The notes under the pieces: model-generated
What the model saw: only the letters and a program-made list of their open reading frames with translations
The model's database searches: none
Told to the model about the DNA's origin: nothing
Source of the DNA: Marinilabiliaceae bacterium
Lineage (GTDB): Bacteria; Bacteroidota; Bacteroidia; Bacteroidales; Marinilabiliaceae
DNA length: 64,000 nt
Assembly (NCBI GenBank): GCA_016933045.1
Contig: JAFGBR010000018.1
Span: 1-64,000 of the forward strand
Direction: 5' to 3'
Shown: positions 54,751 through 64,000 of the stretch, piece by piece
Layout: each line of letters opens with the position of its first letter
Numbering within the stretch: the stretch's first letter is position 1
Translations under genes and position numbers: made by a program

Positions 54751-54965
54751 CTACCAAATATTGAAACATCAAAAAATATAATTTGTATCATAATATTCTG
54801 GATGATTGTGAATTGGAAATACTAGAATTAAGATGGTTTAAATTTAGTTATTCAAAAGTATCTCATTTCATTAGAATTCCAAAAATAATACGTTATAATA
54901 TACCTCTTTTCTGCATTGCTTTTTGTTAATATTTATTAATATATGGTTTTATTCGTATTTATATG
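54751..54965. other. AT-rich spacer upstream of the thiamin operon
   Basis: No ORF or RNA is evident. It separates the divergent GT4 gene and the thiamin leader and should contain the GT4 promoter and the upstream half of the thiamin promoter. Confidence 0.4.
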
Positions 54966-54973
54966 TATATTTG
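54966..54973 (+). promoter_or_regulatory. -7 box of the thiamin operon promoter
   Basis: TATATTTG matches the Bacteroidota TAnnTTTG element exactly and lies about 20 bases before the TPP aptamer, so the transcript would start just upstream of the riboswitch. A clear TTG -33 element is not seen at the ideal distance. Confidence 0.6.
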
Positions 54974-54984
54974 CTTTGCAAACT

Positions 54985-55070
54985 TTAATGACAGGGGTGC
55001 CAATTATAAGAGGCTGAGATCATACCCTTTAACCTGAACCGGATAATACCGGCGTAGGAAGTCGATGATT
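54985..55070 (+). ncRNA. TPP riboswitch (THI element)
   Basis: The conserved THI-box core is present: GGGGTGCC (54994-55001), GGCTGAGA (55012-55019), ACCCTTTAACCTGAACCGG from 55024, then GGATAATACCGGCGTAGGAAG. It binds thiamin pyrophosphate and lowers expression of the thi operon. About 70 bases separate it from the thiS start. I see no strong terminator hairpin there, so control of translation or an unusual expression platform is likely. Confidence 0.95.
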
Positions 55071-55142
55071 TTATTTTTTCTATTTACTCCCGCATTTAAG
55101 TTTGAAAATTGGTTTTTAACACTCTTTTTAAACTAAATAATT

Positions 55143-55340
55143 GTGCATATAGTTGTAAATAATCAAACCCAAAAAGTTTCCAGCTCAAACTTAAGCCAAC
55201 TGCTAACCGAACTAAATTTACCTGTTCAGGGGATTGCTATTGCTGTTAACAATAAAATTGTAAGCAGAGATTGTTGGGATTCAACATTTATAAGAGAACA
55301 CGATCATATTACAATAATCAAAGCTACACGCGGAGGATAA
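55143..55340 (+). CDS. thiS: sulfur carrier protein ThiS
   Basis: A 65-residue beta-grasp protein ending in the required Gly-Gly (KATRGG), which is adenylated by ThiF and converted to a thiocarboxylate that gives sulfur to the thiazole ring. It contains VQGIAIAVNNKIVSRDCWDS and DHITIIKATRGG. The start is GTG at 55143; no ATG is available. It is the first gene of the operon behind the TPP riboswitch. Confidence 0.93.
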   Translation: MHIVVNNQTQKVSSSNLSQLLTELNLPVQGIAIAVNNKIVSRDCWDSTFIREHDHITIIKATRGG

Positions 55341-55387
55341 TCTAAATAAAATACTAAAACTCAATCAACAATTTTAAAAGCATATAA

Positions 55388-57160
<1,773 letters not shown>

Positions 57161-57175
57161 AAATGTATTTAGTAT

Positions 57176-57793
57176 ATGAACTCATTAATCATTGCAATTA
57201 CATTACCCAACATTATAATAAATGAACATCAAATAATAGAATCATTATTAGAAAATGGCATCGATTATGTTCACGTTCGTAAACCAGGATGGATAAATGA
57301 TGACATTGAAAAATGGATAGAAAAAATATCGCCACAATGCCATAACAAATTAACCGTTCATTACCACCATCATCTAGCCAAAAAATATAACATTGGAGGT
57401 GTACACCAAAGCCGGGGCTTTGAATTAAACGATAATTATGAGCATTTTAGAAAAAGTTTAAGCTGTCATTCAATACGCGAAATGATGGAAAATTGCCACG
57501 ACTATGACTATATGTTCATAAGCCCTGTTTTCGACAGCATTTCGAAAACAGGGTATAAATCAGGTATAAACTACGATGAATTACTAAGGGTATTAAAACA
57601 TCCGGGTTGCCAAACCGACAAAGCAATTGCTTTAGGTGGAATAAGCATTAATACCATTAACCAGGCTAAATACCTTGGTTTTAAAAACATTGCTCTTTTA
57701 GGAGGATTATGGGAAATAAACTCGAAACAGGATATTAACTGTACCAAAACATTAAATAATCTGAAAAAAATAGTTAATTTTTGGAAACAATAA
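57176..57793 (+). CDS. ThiE/TenI-like protein, first copy
   Basis: A 205-residue TIM-barrel protein of the ThiE/TenI family. It keeps YVHVRKPGW, GVHQSRGF, CHSIREM, FISPVFDSISKTGY, and ALGGISINTI. These differ from the canonical ThiE motifs seen in the second copy at 58633 ([27 protein letters not shown]). It may therefore be a TenI-type thiazole tautomerase, which aromatises the ThiG product, or a second thiamin phosphate synthase. It lies 15 bases after thiC and overlaps the thiD start. Confidence 0.82.
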   Translation: MNSLIIAITLPNIIINEHQIIESLLENGIDYVHVRKPGWINDDIEKWIEKISPQCHNKLTVHYHHHLAKKYNIGGVHQSRGFELNDNYEHFRKSLSCHSIREMMENCHDYDYMFISPVFDSISKTGYKSGINYDELLRVLKHPGCQTDKAIALGGISINTINQAKYLGFKNIALLGGLWEINSKQDINCTKTLNNLKKIVNFWKQ

Positions 57794-58545
57794 ACAACAT
57801 CGTTATATCCATCGGGGGGTGGGATCCTTGTGGTGGTGCAGGTCTAGCAGCCGACATTAAAACATTTGAAATGCTCGGAATTACCGGCATGGGTGTTTGT
57901 AGTGCCATAACTGTTCAAACCGAAAATGAGTTTATTTCGGTTAACTGGATTGACAACCAATTAATACTTGACCAGTTAAATACACTTTTAAATAAATATA
58001 AGCCTAAGGCAATTAAAATAGGCATTATAAAAAATCTTGAATTACTACTAAATATTTTAAAAAAAACATCACACATTCCAGTAATATGGGATCCGGTTCT
58101 TAAAGCATCTGCCGGTTATGAATTTCACAATAAAATTGATAAAAAACTACTGATTTCAATTTTAAAACAATTATACCTTATTACACCTAATTGCTACGAA
58201 GCATCAGTATTGTTTAAAAATGAAAAATCTGTTAAAGAGTTACATAAAAAAATAATTACAAATAATATATCAAACATACTTTTAAAAGGTGGGCATGCAA
58301 ATAACCATGCAGATGACACTCTTATTACAAAAAAAGGAATAGAAATATTTAAAGGAGAGCGATTTAATAATATTGGCAAACATGGATCGGGATGTGTATT
58401 GTCATCGGCAATTGCATCAAAAGTAGCATCAGGATTAAGCATAACCGATAGCTGCCAACAAGCTAAAAAATATGTAGAAGAGTTTATACAATCAACAAAT
58501 GAATTACTTGGTTTTCATTATCGAAAATCAATCATTTCAAACTAA
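57781..58545 (+). CDS. thiD: hydroxymethylpyrimidine/phosphomethylpyrimidine kinase
   Basis: A 254-residue ribokinase-fold enzyme that phosphorylates HMP and HMP-P to HMP-PP. It has the N-terminal ISIGGWDPCGGAGLAADIKTF (two adjoining strands), VIWDPVLKASAGYEF, LITPNCYEA, and the C-terminal GKHGSGCVLSSAIAS anion hole with catalytic Asp replaced only by the usual G-x-G-x-G pattern. The start is TTG at 57781, inside the last 13 bases of the previous gene; no ATG precedes the first strand. The overlap suggests coupled translation. Confidence 0.9.
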   Translation: METINNIVISIGGWDPCGGAGLAADIKTFEMLGITGMGVCSAITVQTENEFISVNWIDNQLILDQLNTLLNKYKPKAIKIGIIKNLELLLNILKKTSHIPVIWDPVLKASAGYEFHNKIDKKLLISILKQLYLITPNCYEASVLFKNEKSVKELHKKIITNNISNILLKGGHANNHADDTLITKKGIEIFKGERFNNIGKHGSGCVLSSAIASKVASGLSITDSCQQAKKYVEEFIQSTNELLGFHYRKSIISN

Positions 58546-58632
58546 AATTAATAACCCTTTTGAACAAAAAACCACTTATTAACAAAATATCTCAAACAGA
58601 TAATTCAACTAACCGATATAATAACTAAACTA

Positions 58633-59313
58633 ATGAAAACCATAAAAAAACTACACTACATAACAAGTGGAAGAAATGCTCCATCTATTATCGATGAGGT
58701 AACCCAGTTTTTAACAGGAGGGGGGCGCTGGGTACAGTTACGTATGAAAGATACTCCAATAAATGAAATTATTGAAACAGCTAAAAAACTAAAAACCGAA
58801 TGCAAAAAATTCAATGCCACATTAATAATTGATGATCACCCCGAAGTTTGCATTGCCTCAGATGCCAATGGTGTACATTTAGGCAAAAACGATATGCCAG
58901 TTTTACAAGCCCGTAAATTATTAGGCCCAAACATGCTTATTGGAGCTACTGCAAATACCATAAATGATATTAAAAAACTTTCGGATTTAAAAGTCGATTA
59001 CATAGGTTTAGGGCCGTATAGGTTTACTACCACAAAAAAAGATTTAAGTCCAATTATTGGACTCGAAGGATATAGATTAATAATAAAACAGATGCGTAAA
59101 GAAGAAATCAAAATACCAGTGGTAGCAATTGGTGGTATTGGCTTAGGCGATATTCCTGAAATACTCAATACCGGAGTTCACGGTTTTGCAATAGCAACAG
59201 GTATAAAGCAATCGGGTACTGCATCTGAAACTACTAAAGCTATGCTTGCATTAATAAATTATCATCAACAAACATTAGATACAGAAAACCTCACTCAAAT
59301 AAACATTCAATGA
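58633..59313 (+). CDS. thiE: thiamin-phosphate synthase ThiE
   Basis: A 226-residue TIM-barrel enzyme joining HMP-PP and the thiazole phosphate carboxylate. Canonical motifs are present: [35 protein letters not shown] (two strands), [33 protein letters not shown], and [12 protein letters not shown]. It overlaps thiG by four bases. This is the clear ThiE of the two ThiE/TenI-type genes in the operon. Confidence 0.95.
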   Translation: MKTIKKLHYITSGRNAPSIIDEVTQFLTGGGRWVQLRMKDTPINEIIETAKKLKTECKKFNATLIIDDHPEVCIASDANGVHLGKNDMPVLQARKLLGPNMLIGATANTINDIKKLSDLKVDYIGLGPYRFTTTKKDLSPIIGLEGYRLIIKQMRKEEIKIPVVAIGGIGLGDIPEILNTGVHGFAIATGIKQSGTASETTKAMLALINYHQQTLDTENLTQINIQ

Positions 59314-60080
59314 AACCATTAAAAATTGGCGATAAAACATTTAAATCGCGCTTGTTTACAGGAACCGGCAAGTTCAGCTCAAATCAGGAAATGAAAGAAG
59401 CAATCTCTGCAAGTGAAAGTCAACTGGTAACTGTTGCATTAAAACGTGTAGATTTTGATATCCCACATGATGACCTTCTCGATCACTTAGATATTACCGG
59501 AGTTAATTTACTACCTAATACAAGCGGCGTTCGCAATGCCAAAGAAGCTGTTTTTGCAGCTCAACTGGCTCGTGAGGCACTAGAAACAAACTGGATAAAA
59601 CTCGAAATACATCCCGATGTACGATATCTAATGCCCGACCCTATTGAATCATTAAAAGCAACCGAAGAACTAGTTAAATTAGGGTTTATTGTATTACCAT
59701 ACATACATGCCGATCCGGTTTTAGCGAAACGATTGGAAGAAGTTGGAGCAGCAGCTGTAATGCCACTAGCCTCACCTATTGGTTCAAATTTAGGTCTTCA
59801 AACACGTGAATTCTTGCGTATTATAATTGAACAATCAAACATTCCTGTAGTCGTTGATGCCGGCATTGGAAGCCCATCACATGCAGCAGATGCAATGGAG
59901 ATGGGTGCTGATGCCGTGTTAGTAAACACAGCTATTGCCGCAGCAAAAAACCCATTAGATATGGCTGTTGCTTTTAAAATGGCTGTTGAAGCAGGCCGAA
60001 TGGCTTTTGAATCGGGATTGGCAGCAAAATCTACAAAAGCAATAGCTACTAGTCCTTTAACAGCATTTTTAAACGAATAA
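59310..60080 (+). CDS. thiG: thiazole synthase ThiG
   Basis: A 256-residue TIM-barrel enzyme that forms the thiazole ring from deoxyxylulose phosphate, dehydroglycine and ThiS thiocarboxylate. It has [12 protein letters not shown], the Schiff-base lysine region [11 protein letters not shown] (about residues 46-56), [55 protein letters not shown], and [11 protein letters not shown]. Length is normal. It lies between thiE and thiH. Confidence 0.97.
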   Translation: MKPLKIGDKTFKSRLFTGTGKFSSNQEMKEAISASESQLVTVALKRVDFDIPHDDLLDHLDITGVNLLPNTSGVRNAKEAVFAAQLAREALETNWIKLEIHPDVRYLMPDPIESLKATEELVKLGFIVLPYIHADPVLAKRLEEVGAAAVMPLASPIGSNLGLQTREFLRIIIEQSNIPVVVDAGIGSPSHAADAMEMGADAVLVNTAIAAAKNPLDMAVAFKMAVEAGRMAFESGLAAKSTKAIATSPLTAFLNE

Positions 60081-60098
60081 TACTTTATTTTAAAAGAG

Positions 60099-61217
60099 AT
60101 GACATTTTACGATATTATTAAAAATCTGGACTGGGAACAGGAAACAAGATCAATATTTTCAAAAACAGCTGCCGATGTTCAAAAAGCATTAACAAAAAGT
60201 GGAAATATTGATGGTGAAGATTTTAAAGCATTGGTTTCGCCTTCAGCTCAATTGTTTTTAGAAAATATGGCTAGAGCAAGCTATAAAATTACCCGACAGC
60301 GTTTTGGAAATGTCATTCACATGTACATACCAATATATCTATCAAATTTTTGCGAAAATAAATGTGTTTATTGTGGATTCAACGCCACAAATAAAATTCC
60401 ACGTAATGTATTGGATGACAAATCAATAATAGAAGAAATTAAAGTAATAAATCAATATCCATTTAAACATATTTTACTTGTTACAGGTGAAGCTCCTGCA
60501 AAAGCAGGAGTCGATTATTTTATCAATGCCATTAGGTTAATGAAAAAAAATTTCAGTCAAATATCACTTGAAGTGCAGCCATTAAACACCAATGAATATA
60601 AGCAACTTGTAAGTGAAGGATTACATGGCGTATATATCTACCAGGAAACATATAACGAAAAGGCGTATCCAAAATATCACCTTGGCGGCAAAAAAAGCAA
60701 CTATCATTATCGGTTAGAAACACCTGAAAGACTTGGAATGGCAGGCGTTCATAAAATAGGATTGGGTAATTTAATTGGCTTAGAAGACTGGAGAACAGAG
60801 GCTTATTACACATTTCTGCATCTTTCGTATATGCGCAAAACATTTTGGCGATCGAAATATTCCATCTCTTTTCCCAGGCTACGACCATTTGCAGGAGAAG
60901 GATTTCAGCCTAATGTTGAAACAACCGAAAAAGATTTGACTCAACTAATTTGTGCATATCGTATTGCCGACCCCGATGTAGAACTAAGTTTATCAACACG
61001 CGAAAGAGCATTTTATCGCAATAAGGCAATGGCATTAGGCATTACATCAATGAGTGCCGGTTCTAAAACTGGACCAGGAGGGTATGGAGGGAATAATGAA
61101 TTAGAACAATTTGCAGTAAACGACGATCGTGATCCATTTATGGTTGCTGATTCGATTCGAAAAAATGGCTTTGAGCCGGTTTGGAAAGATTGGTCACTTT
61201 ATATGCAAATGGCTTAA
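60099..61217 (+). CDS. thiH: 2-iminoacetate synthase ThiH
   Basis: A 372-residue radical SAM enzyme that cleaves tyrosine to dehydroglycine (2-iminoacetate) and p-cresol, supplying ThiG; its use instead of the glycine oxidase ThiO fits anaerobic metabolism. The cluster motif C-x3-C-x2-C is at Cys85, Cys89 and Cys92 (CENKCVYCGF). It has HILLVTGEAPAKAG, EVQPLNTNEYKQL, YQETYNEKAYPKYH and ISFPRLRPFAGEG. It is 18 bases after thiG. Confidence 0.97.
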   Translation: MTFYDIIKNLDWEQETRSIFSKTAADVQKALTKSGNIDGEDFKALVSPSAQLFLENMARASYKITRQRFGNVIHMYIPIYLSNFCENKCVYCGFNATNKIPRNVLDDKSIIEEIKVINQYPFKHILLVTGEAPAKAGVDYFINAIRLMKKNFSQISLEVQPLNTNEYKQLVSEGLHGVYIYQETYNEKAYPKYHLGGKKSNYHYRLETPERLGMAGVHKIGLGNLIGLEDWRTEAYYTFLHLSYMRKTFWRSKYSISFPRLRPFAGEGFQPNVETTEKDLTQLICAYRIADPDVELSLSTRERAFYRNKAMALGITSMSAGSKTGPGGYGGNNELEQFAVNDDRDPFMVADSIRKNGFEPVWKDWSLYMQMA

Positions 61218-61308
61218 AGTCAAATATTGACATATTTCAAACAAACAAAATATAGCAATAAAATATATAACAGGTAATTACATTATTTTATCTAAACTAA
61301 AAATAAAA

Positions 61309-61995
61309 GTGAACAGGTATTCAAGACATTTATTAGTTGAAGGTTTTAATACCGAGCATCAGGAAAAACTAAAAAATGCAAAAGTGTTAGTTGTTGGTGC
61401 CGGGGGTCTTGGATCATCTGTTTTATACTATTTATCGGCTGCCGGAATTGGGACTATTGGAATTATTGATTTTGATATTATTTCGGAAAGCAATCTTAAT
61501 CGTCAAATTTTATATTCCCCAAATCAATTAGGGAAATCAAAAGCTGAAGAAGCATGCCTTAAAATTAAAGAATTTGCACCCCAATGTAATTTAAAAATCT
61601 TTAATGAACAATTGAGTTATGATAATGCAGATAGCATAATAGGTCAATTCGATATTATTGCAGATGGAACTGATAATATTGCAACCCGTTATATTATTGA
61701 CAGAGTTTGCGAAAAATTGCAAAAACCATACATTTACGCATCAGCAGAGCAATTGGGTGGCCAATTATCGGTTTTTCACTTAAATGGAAAAGGAAGCTAC
61801 AGATCATTATTTCCCGATGAATCAGAATTACCTGCCAATCCACCCGGAATTATAGGAGCTGCTGCTGGAATTATAGGAAGCTACGAAGCTTTAGAGATAA
61901 TAAAAATTATTACCGGAATTGGAACTAACTTATCTGGTAAGCTGATGATAATAGATGCACTACATCATCAGCATCAGCTTTACCATATTAGTTAA
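61309..61995 (+). CDS. thiF: ThiS adenylyltransferase-like protein (ThiF/MoeB/HesA family)
   Basis: A 228-residue E1-like adenylyltransferase expected to activate ThiS. The N-terminal RYSRHLLVEGF, the nucleotide loop VLVVGAGGLGSSVLYYLSAAG (two parts), IIDFDIISESNLNRQILY, and ADGTDNIATRYIID are all present. The start is GTG at 61309. Unlike E. coli ThiF and MoeB, it lacks the zinc cysteines: SYRSLFPDES stands where CxxC is expected, and NPPGIIGAAAGIIG has no Cys. It is the last gene of the operon, 92 bases after thiH. Confidence 0.92.
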   Translation: MNRYSRHLLVEGFNTEHQEKLKNAKVLVVGAGGLGSSVLYYLSAAGIGTIGIIDFDIISESNLNRQILYSPNQLGKSKAEEACLKIKEFAPQCNLKIFNEQLSYDNADSIIGQFDIIADGTDNIATRYIIDRVCEKLQKPYIYASAEQLGGQLSVFHLNGKGSYRSLFPDESELPANPPGIIGAAAGIIGSYEALEIIKIITGIGTNLSGKLMIIDALHHQHQLYHIS

Positions 61996-62006
61996 AATAA
62001 TATTGT

Positions 62007-63812
62007 CTAAGCCTCTTGTTTCGAGACTCTTTTACGCTCGTGTTCCTGAAGCAATACTTTTCTAAGTCGTAACGATTTTGGTGTTACTTCAACATATTCA
62101 TCACCTTGAATATATTCCAATGCTTCTTCCAAACTAAAAATAATTGGAGGTGCTATACGAACTTTATCATCCGACCCTGACGCACGCATGTTAGTCAGTT
62201 TTTTCGACTTAGTAACATTTACAGTCAAATCACCTTCGCGGTTATTTTCTCCAATTACCTGACCCATGTAAACCTCATCTTGGGGATGAATGAAAAATTT
62301 ACCTCTATCCTGAAGTTTATCTATTGCATAGGCAAAGGCAGTACCTGTTTCCATGGCAATCAAAGAACCGTTTAAGCGTTTTTCAATATTTCCTTTCCAT
62401 GGCTGGAATTCAATAAAACGATGAGCCATAACAGCTTCTCCAGCTGTAGCAGTAAGCATATTACTTCGTAAACCAATGATTCCTCTGGATGGTATATGAA
62501 ACTCTAAATGAACACGTTCTCCTTTTCGTTCCATTGTTAACATTTCACCTTTTCGCTGGGTTACCATTTCAATAGCTTTACCCGAAAATTCGTCGGGCAA
62601 ATCAATGGTTAATTCCTCTATTGGCTCATGTTTTTCACCAGCAATTTCTTTAATTATTACACGTGGCTGACCAACCTGCAATTCATAACCTTCACGCCTC
62701 ATGGTTTCGATCAATACCGACAAATGAAGTACACCACGCCCAAACACATTCCATGCGTCGGCCGAAGATGTCTCTTCAACACGTAATGCAAGGTTTTTCT
62801 CTAACTCTTTATCTAAACGATCTTTTATATGACGCGATGTAACGAACTTTCCTTCTTTACCAAAAAATGGTGAGTTATTAATGGTAAATAACATACTCAT
62901 TGTAGGCTCATCAATAGCTATAGGATCCAGTGCCTCGGGATTTTCATAATCAGCTACGGTATCGCCAATCTCAAATCCTTCCAATCCAACAATGGCACAT
63001 ATTTCACCACACTCAACCTTTTCAACAGGAGTTTTTGATAATCCTTCAAAAGCAAACAACTCTTTAATACGGGTTCGAATTACCCGTCCATCACGTTTCA
63101 CTAACGATACTGGCTGACCGGTTTTTATCTCTCCCCTATGAACACGACCAACTGCAATTCGACCTACATAAGCCGAATAATCTAAACTGGTAATCAACAA
63201 TTGAGGGGTTCCTTTAATGTCATCGGGAGCTGGAATATGCTCAATAATTGCATCTAAAACTGCAATTATATTATCTGTCTTTACTTTCCAGTCGGTCGAC
63301 ATCCAACCCTCTTTTGCAGATCCATAAATAGTTGGAAAATCAAGCTGTTGCTCTGTTGCATCTAAAGAAAACATTAAATCAAAAACCGATTCATAAACCT
63401 CTTCGGGACGACAGTTTGGCTTATCAACTTTATTAATAACAACAATTGGCTTTAATCCTAAACCTATTGCTTTTTGAAGTACAAAACGGGTTTGAGGCAT
63501 TGGACCTTCAAAAGCATCAACCAAAAGGAGTACACCATCGGCCATATTTAATACACGTTCAACTTCGCCTCCAAAATCGGAGTGACCAGGGGTATCTATA
63601 ATATTAATCTTAACATCCTTATAGATTACAGCTGCATTTTTAGCCAGGATTGTGATTCCTCGCTCACGTTCGAGGTCGTTACTATCCATAATCAATTCAC
63701 CAACTTTTTGATGATCTTTAAACAGCTTACCTGCCATTAACATCTTGTCGACCAATGTTGTTTTACCATGGTCAACGTGGGCAATAATTGCAATATTCCT
63801 AATTTTTTGCAT
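62007..63812 (-). CDS. typA: translational GTPase TypA/BipA
   Basis: A 601-residue ribosome-binding GTPase. G1 is IIAHVDHGKTTLVDKML (residues 8-24), the switch region is ERERGITILAKN, G3 is IIDTPGHSDFGG, and G4 is VVINKVDKPNCRP. EF-G-like domains II, III and V and the BipA-specific C-terminal domain follow (LRLRKVLLQEHERKR at the end). It takes part in ribosome assembly and stress or low-temperature adaptation. It converges on thiF with 11 bases between stops. Confidence 0.98.
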   Translation of the reverse strand: MQKIRNIAIIAHVDHGKTTLVDKMLMAGKLFKDHQKVGELIMDSNDLERERGITILAKNAAVIYKDVKINIIDTPGHSDFGGEVERVLNMADGVLLLVDAFEGPMPQTRFVLQKAIGLGLKPIVVINKVDKPNCRPEEVYESVFDLMFSLDATEQQLDFPTIYGSAKEGWMSTDWKVKTDNIIAVLDAIIEHIPAPDDIKGTPQLLITSLDYSAYVGRIAVGRVHRGEIKTGQPVSLVKRDGRVIRTRIKELFAFEGLSKTPVEKVECGEICAIVGLEGFEIGDTVADYENPEALDPIAIDEPTMSMLFTINNSPFFGKEGKFVTSRHIKDRLDKELEKNLALRVEETSSADAWNVFGRGVLHLSVLIETMRREGYELQVGQPRVIIKEIAGEKHEPIEELTIDLPDEFSGKAIEMVTQRKGEMLTMERKGERVHLEFHIPSRGIIGLRSNMLTATAGEAVMAHRFIEFQPWKGNIEKRLNGSLIAMETGTAFAYAIDKLQDRGKFFIHPQDEVYMGQVIGENNREGDLTVNVTKSKKLTNMRASGSDDKVRIAPPIIFSLEEALEYIQGDEYVEVTPKSLRLRKVLLQEHERKRVSKQEA

Positions 63813-63833
63813 ACTCTCTTTTCAAATAGGCGG

Positions 63834-63841
63834 CAAAGGTA
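63834..63841 (-). promoter_or_regulatory. -7 box of the typA promoter
   Basis: CAAAGGTA on the plus strand reads TACCTTTG on the minus strand, matching the Bacteroidota TAnnTTTG element. It lies 22 bases upstream of the typA ATG. No good -33 TTG is seen at the ideal distance. The rest of 63842-64000 shows no gene. Confidence 0.5.
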
Positions 63842-64000
63842 GGTTTATTTTTTGGTATAAGATGTTGTTGCTGAAAAAAATAACATTATTTAGCAATTGC
63901 TATGCAACAATAATTAGTTAGATTTTTATTAAAGAGATTAAATCAATTTGAAATAAGCTCCCAATTATAAACTTATAAAAGAAGTAGTTCGGTTTATCGA

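Overview
The window is chromosomal DNA from a low-GC member of the Bacteroidota. My inference is class Bacteroidia, probably a Marinilabiliales or Prolixibacteraceae-like anaerobe or marine bacterium. The evidence is Bacteroidota-restricted families (DUF4271 beside hemD, DUF3098 beside ftsX, a DUF6452/DUF6048-like pair, bacterial GH3), C-terminal type IX secretion (T9SS) sorting domains, promoters of the TTG-N20-TAnnTTTG type, weak Shine-Dalgarno sequences and AT-rich spacers. I saw no rRNA, tRNA, CRISPR array, insertion sequence, prophage or SusC/SusD pair.

Layout. 1-2.9 kb: a short, possibly truncated lipoprotein, an outer-membrane barrel and a larger lipoprotein around a 0.7-kb AT-rich spacer. 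3.1-8.7 kb: trpS, then on the minus strand yidD-rnpA, hemD, DUF4271, a LOG-family hydrolase and a small envelope pair. 8.7-11.5 kb: a LytTR response regulator and a TPR sensor kinase. 11.6-15.4 kb: the operon ftsX-DUF3098-uppP-truB-queA. 15.5-34.7 kb: a surface-glycan region with a polysaccharide deacetylase, a YfhO-family protein, a Wzx-type flippase, glycosyltransferases, methyltransferases and a complete CMP-pseudaminic acid pathway (pseB, C, F, H, G, I). The pathway is interrupted by an ATP-grasp ligase and flanked by a DUF115/GT42-like candidate nonulosonate transferase.

34.8-44.3 kb: YccF, a barrel protein, a T9SS-secreted protein with about eight tandem ~30-residue repeats, then GH3-dNK-cvpA-tyrS, a YqaA-family gene interrupted by an in-frame TGA, a sugar MFS transporter and a small Spy/CpxP-like protein. 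44.3-52.5 kb: a giant alpha-2-macroglobulin lipoprotein with an intact thioester motif and a secreted GH30 enzyme flanked by beta-trefoil domains. 52.8-54.8 kb: a GT4 glycosyltransferase and a frameshifted HAD phosphatase. 55-62 kb: a TPP-riboswitch-controlled thiamin operon, thiS-thiC-thiE/tenI-like-thiD-thiE-thiG-thiH-thiF. 62-63.8 kb: typA (bipA).

How the parts work together. The 19.5-34.7 kb block looks like an assembly line that makes CMP-pseudaminic acid (possibly with a non-standard N-acyl group), attaches it to a lipid-linked or protein-linked glycan and flips the glycan outward. T9SS cargo proteins are encoded nearby. The most notable sequence-level observations are the two broken genes (nonsense in the YqaA gene, CT dinucleotide duplication in the HAD gene), the ATP-grasp ligase inside the pse operon, the candidate transferase, a ThiF lacking the usual zinc cysteines, three copies of TTTTGACGAA upstream of the repeat protein, and three TTG starts in consecutive genes.
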